From Polaromonas sp. (GTDB lineage: Bacteria > Pseudomonadota > Gammaproteobacteria > Burkholderiales > Burkholderiaceae_C): a stretch of 7,923 nucleotides of DNA. Position numbers and translations under genes: made by a program. Shown one piece after another: positions 5,248 to 7,923 of the stretch; the stretch's first letter is position 1; the number at the start of each line of letters is the position of its first letter. The stretch covers positions 1 through 7,923 of the forward strand of contig JANYFF010000367.1 in the NCBI GenBank assembly GCA_025362825.1. The letters are read 5' to 3'. Under the pieces are notes generated by a model. The model was given only the letters and a program-made list of their open reading frames with translations, was not told the DNA's origin and did no database searches.

Positions 5248-6489
5248 TCAGGAAGTCTTGGCGATCAGCACCGAGTTTGAGCCGCCGAAGGCAAACGAGT
5301 TGGACATCACCGCGCGCAGGCTCGCGGCTTCACGGGCCACCAGCGGTATGTAGTCAAGGTCGCAGCGCGGATCGGGTGTTTCCAGAAAGGCGGTCGGCGG
5401 GAGCTGTCCTGCCCGCAAGGCCATCACGCTGGCCATGAACTCCATCGCACCGGCCGCACCCATCGAGTGGCCGTGTACGCCTTTGGTCGAGCTGATGGGA
5501 AGTGATGCCGCCGTGTCCCCAAAGGCCAGCCGTATGGCATTGGTTTCCACCACATCTCCGACATCCGTGGCTGTGCCATGTGCATTGAGATAGCCGATGT
5601 CGGTTGCATTTATGCCGGCGTCGAGCAGGCCAAGCGTCATGGCATTAGCCTGGCCATGCGCCTCGGGCTGGGTCAGGTGATGGGCGTCGGTGGTGGACGC
5701 GTAGCCGGCGAGTTCAGCCAGTATGGTGGCGCCCCGGCGTTTGGCAGTTTCCCAGTCTTCAAGCACCAGCATGGCCGCCCCCTCTGACAGGACCAAGCCG
5801 GTGCGGTCTTTTGAAAACGGCCTGCAGGAAGCGTGTGCACCTTCAGGATGCGCTTTGGCGAGCGTTTGCATGGCCTGCCAGGCCTTGATGGTGGCGCGAT
5901 TGAGCAATGCTTCGGCGCCGCCAACCAGCATCGCGTCGGCGTAGCCGTGACGAATTTGACGAAACGCGTCACCGATGGCTGTGGCCGATGAGGCGCAGGC
6001 ATTGGACACCGTAGTGCTCGGTCCCTTGAGACTAAATTCCATTGAAAGATGGGCGGCTGTGGCGTTGTTCATGACCAGAACCACTGTCATGGGCCGCAAA
6101 CGTAAAACCTTCTGCTCCAGCAGGGCGTTATAAGCTGCATCGATCGAGCCTGCGCCACCAGTCCCGGTACCCACAGACACACCGAAACGCTCATGCGACA
6201 GGTCGCCCCATGCGCCCGGATCGGTCAGACCTGCCTGTGCCATGGCCTCGCGCGCAGCTACCAACGCAAATTGGCTGACGCGGTCAAGTGTCATCAGCCT
6301 GGCCTTGGAAAAATGCTTGTCGGCGTCGAAGTCAATGCGCCCTGCCAATACGTTTTCAGCGCCGGTAGGGAAGGCTACTTCAATCGAACGGATGCCGGAA
6401 CGCGGAGCCAGCAGCGATGCAAAAAACGCATCCTGACCGGTACCCACGGGAGAAACAATGCCCAGACCGGTGATGGCTACGCGACGCAT
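5248..6489 (-). CDS. Beta-ketoacyl-ACP synthase, FabF-like (KAS II)
   Basis: A 413-residue thiolase-fold condensing enzyme. The active-site cysteine C165 lies in SNACASSA; catalytic histidines are H304 (NAHGTATD) and H341 (GVHGHSMGAAG), with K336 completing the set. The GGSNSVLI end at 402-409 is canonical. It condenses malonyl-ACP with an acyl primer by decarboxylation. The usual housekeeping loop KSMTGHLLGAAG reads KGVHGHSMGAAG, and the enzyme is encoded with its own ACP rather than in a fabD-fabG-acpP cluster, so I read it as a specialised synthase and do not call it fabF. The ATG at 6489 has GGGA about 10 nt upstream and follows the ACP stop by 30 nt, indicating one operon. It converges on rfaE2. 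Confidence 0.92.
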   Translation of the reverse strand: MRRVAITGLGIVSPVGTGQDAFFASLLAPRSGIRSIEVAFPTGAENVLAGRIDFDADKHFSKARLMTLDRVSQFALVAAREAMAQAGLTDPGAWGDLSHERFGVSVGTGTGGAGSIDAAYNALLEQKVLRLRPMTVVLVMNNATAAHLSMEFSLKGPSTTVSNACASSATAIGDAFRQIRHGYADAMLVGGAEALLNRATIKAWQAMQTLAKAHPEGAHASCRPFSKDRTGLVLSEGAAMLVLEDWETAKRRGATILAELAGYASTTDAHHLTQPEAHGQANAMTLGLLDAGINATDIGYLNAHGTATDVGDVVETNAIRLAFGDTAASLPISSTKGVHGHSMGAAGAMEFMASVMALRAGQLPPTAFLETPDPRCDLDYIPLVAREAASLRAVMSNSFAFGGSNSVLIAKTS

Positions 6490-6519
6490 GGCAGTTTCCC
6501 GGGAGCCCGCTAGCGACGT

Positions 6520-6777
6520 TCAGACGACCGGGGGCACTGCAGGACCTGCAGAGGGTTTGGGCATCAGCGGTTCAATCAGCTGCACCATTTCATCGAGTGT
6601 GCGCGGCGGGTTGGCCTGATCCGGGATCTGTATGCCGAACTGGTCTTCGATCTGGAACAGGAACTCAATCACCGCCAAGGAATCAAGCCCCAGGCTTTCC
6701 AGCGTAGCGCCGGGCAATAGCTTGTCTTCTGCTATACCAAACGTTTCGGCAAAAAGGTTAATCAGATCAGAATTCAT
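6520..6777 (-). CDS. Acyl carrier protein (dedicated)
   Basis: An 85-residue ACP. Serine 33 in LGLDSLAVIEF is the phosphopantetheine attachment site, and the acidic helix IEDQFGIQIPD follows, typical of the four-helix ACP fold. Compared with AcpP it has a proline/alanine-rich tail (about 73-85) that is probably disordered. It would carry the growing chain to the adjacent ketosynthase and perhaps deliver it to the SDR reductase. I start it at ATG 6777; an adjacent in-frame TTG at 6780 is unlikely. The ribosome-binding site is weak. A candidate promoter lies upstream, so ACP and ketosynthase may have their own transcript in addition to any read-through from the SDR gene. Confidence 0.93.
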   Translation of the reverse strand: MNSDLINLFAETFGIAEDKLLPGATLESLGLDSLAVIEFLFQIEDQFGIQIPDQANPPRTLDEMVQLIEPLMPKPSAGPAVPPVV

Positions 6778-6826
6778 CAAAACAAAATCCAGAGGTGTCT
6801 AGTCGCGATATCGGCACACCAGCAGC

Positions 6827-6855
6827 CTTATAGCTTAACATTTCTTTACATTGAA
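6827..6855 (-). promoter_or_regulatory. Possible promoter for the ACP-ketosynthase pair
   Basis: In the 144-bp gap after the SDR gene, the minus strand has TTCAAT (6855-6850), a 17-nt spacer and TATAAG (6832-6827). The -10 is good and the -35 poor (three of six). The predicted start near 6820 would leave a leader of about 43 nt to the ACP ATG. The gap is noticeably more AT-rich than the flanking genes. Confidence 0.3.
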
Positions 6856-6921
6856 CAGGCCGTTCCGCACTGAGTTGCAACTTAAAGCGCGGGGATGTGC
6901 ACTTGAAAACAGCCGTAACCG

Positions 6922-7923
6922 TCACGGTGTGTACATCTGCCGGACGGCATCGGACAGGCTGAAGGTGCCCAATAAATCGCCAAGATAACTGTTTGGAGCC
7001 GGTGCGTCTGCTAACGTTCCAATTTCTTCATGTAACCGGGCGTTGCTGAAGACCGCGTCAGCCGTCAAAAACGGCAAATACGGCTGCAGCGCCGCAAACA
7101 TCCAGCGTTGCCTGGCGAATTTCGGCACCGGGACGAAGTTCTTGCCGCGCATCACCAGCTTCTTGATCCCAGGCATGCTGAGGCTCAACTCATCGGCCAG
7201 TGCCTGGAAGGTCATGGAGTCTTCGCCGGTCGAGACGTGGTAGCAGTCGTGAACAAGATCGGTCTTAAGCAGCATTTCTGCAAAAACACCAGCCACAAAA
7301 TCGACCGGTGCAAAGTCAAGTTTGGCCAGCGGGTCAAGTGGCACCTCGCCAAGCTCGGCCATCACGGGAATCGCCCACAACATGTTTCGCGCCAGCTTGG
7401 CGTCGTCGATGCCGCGTGCCAGCACAATGCCGGGACGCAGGGTCACGAAAGGCACGCCCGTGGCGCGTAGCAGCTTTTCGGCATCGCGTTTTGAGCGGAT
7501 GTAGTCATTGGCATAGCCGTCAAACGGCATGTCTTCGGTGATGACGCCGCGCGGCTCCATGGTGACGGCCGCGGTACCGACGAAAAAACCGCGCTGCGAA
7601 GGCTTGAGGTTTGTCAGAATGCCGGCAAAGTTCTCTGCTGCCTTGATATTCACGGGATACACACCAGCGTCGGGCTTGAACGACGTGCTGGCTGCCGAGT
7701 GCAGGACCACATCGGCCGAGTCAATAACTGCGGCACTCAGCCCGAAGTTGGGGGACTCGATGTCACCGGCTTCGGCAGACACCATGTCGGCAAACTCAGG
7801 TCGCCACAAAGCGCTTTTTTGCAGCCTGTCCAGCAAGCGTGCCCGCGCGTCAAACGCATTGCCAGCGCGTACAACCGCCGTGCTGGCGATGCCGCGGGCC
7901 GCGAGGACGAGCATCAACTCGCC
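6922..7923 (-). CDS. NAD(P)-dependent SDR / thioester-reductase-like protein (N-terminus cut)
   Basis: 333 residues are visible; the frame remains open to the right edge (first visible residues GELMLVLAARG), so the glycine-rich NAD(P) motif and the true start lie outside. Visible family landmarks, numbered from the edge, are VLHSAAST (73-80), the catalytic YxxxK pair Y141/K145 in YIRSKRDAE, and RPGIVLARG (about 163-171). This pattern belongs to extended SDRs of the NAD_binding_4 type: thioester reductases, fatty acyl-CoA/ACP reductases and related epimerase-like proteins. With an ACP and ketosynthase immediately downstream, reduction of an ACP-bound acyl or beta-keto group is plausible, but a sugar or sterol-like substrate cannot be excluded. 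Its TGA is 144 bp before the ACP ATG. No terminator is seen between them. Confidence 0.85.
   Translation of the reverse strand, partial: GELMLVLAARGIASTAVVRAGNAFDARARLLDRLQKSALWRPEFADMVSAEAGDIESPNFGLSAAVIDSADVVLHSAASTSFKPDAGVYPVNIKAAENFAGILTNLKPSQRGFFVGTAAVTMEPRGVITEDMPFDGYANDYIRSKRDAEKLLRATGVPFVTLRPGIVLARGIDDAKLARNMLWAIPVMAELGEVPLDPLAKLDFAPVDFVAGVFAEMLLKTDLVHDCYHVSTGEDSMTFQALADELSLSMPGIKKLVMRGKNFVPVPKFARQRWMFAALQPYLPFLTADAVFSNARLHEEIGTLADAPAPNSYLGDLLGTFSLSDAVRQMYTP

Overview
The window looks like a piece of a chromosome from a GC-rich, Gram-negative proteobacterium. A betaproteobacterium of the Burkholderiales/Comamonadaceae kind (Rhodoferax or Polaromonas type) is my best guess. The guess rests on protein style, a free-standing heptose adenylyltransferase (RfaE2) coupled to a ferritin-like gene, and lipopolysaccharide-type metabolism; no rRNA or other marker is present to prove it. 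No tRNA, rRNA, insertion sequence, phage gene or CRISPR array is visible. Both ends of the window cut through genes.

Layout. Positions 1-2553 hold a minus-strand operon read right to left: an FAD-dependent amine-oxidase-like oxidoreductase (TTG start), a DUF1365 protein, and the start of a cyclopropane-fatty-acyl-phospholipid synthase (cfa). The two junctions are ATGA overlaps. Upstream of it lies a 395-bp gap (2554-2948) with a good minus-strand sigma70-like promoter embedded in repeated ATTACYNAT motifs, and a strongly structured block. That block ends in an intrinsic terminator that faces the plus strand, where no gene exists to need it. Next comes a minus-strand exported glutathione peroxidase (2949-3530). 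After a 351-bp divergent gap, two plus-strand genes follow: a ferritin-like diiron protein (3882-4751) and rfaE2 (4748-5233), overlapping by GTGA. They converge, 14 bp apart, on a minus-strand lipid/polyketide-type set: SDR/thioester-reductase-like protein (cut at the right edge), acyl carrier protein and FabF-type ketosynthase.

How the genes fit together. Most of the window concerns membranes and lipids. The oxidoreductase, DUF1365 and CFA synthase genes form a known kind of set that modifies unsaturated phospholipid acyl chains in place. The neighbouring peroxidase would remove peroxides in the periplasm. The ketosynthase, dedicated ACP and reductase look like part of a specialised acyl-chain pathway separate from housekeeping fatty-acid synthesis. 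RfaE2 makes ADP-heptose for the LPS inner core.

The most interesting non-coding signal is at 2577-2767. It has a closed three-way-junction fold whose wobble pairs work only on the plus strand, then two more hairpins and a plus-facing terminator. I propose a small RNA that would be antisense to the 5' leader of the oxidoreductase operon. This is inference from sequence only.
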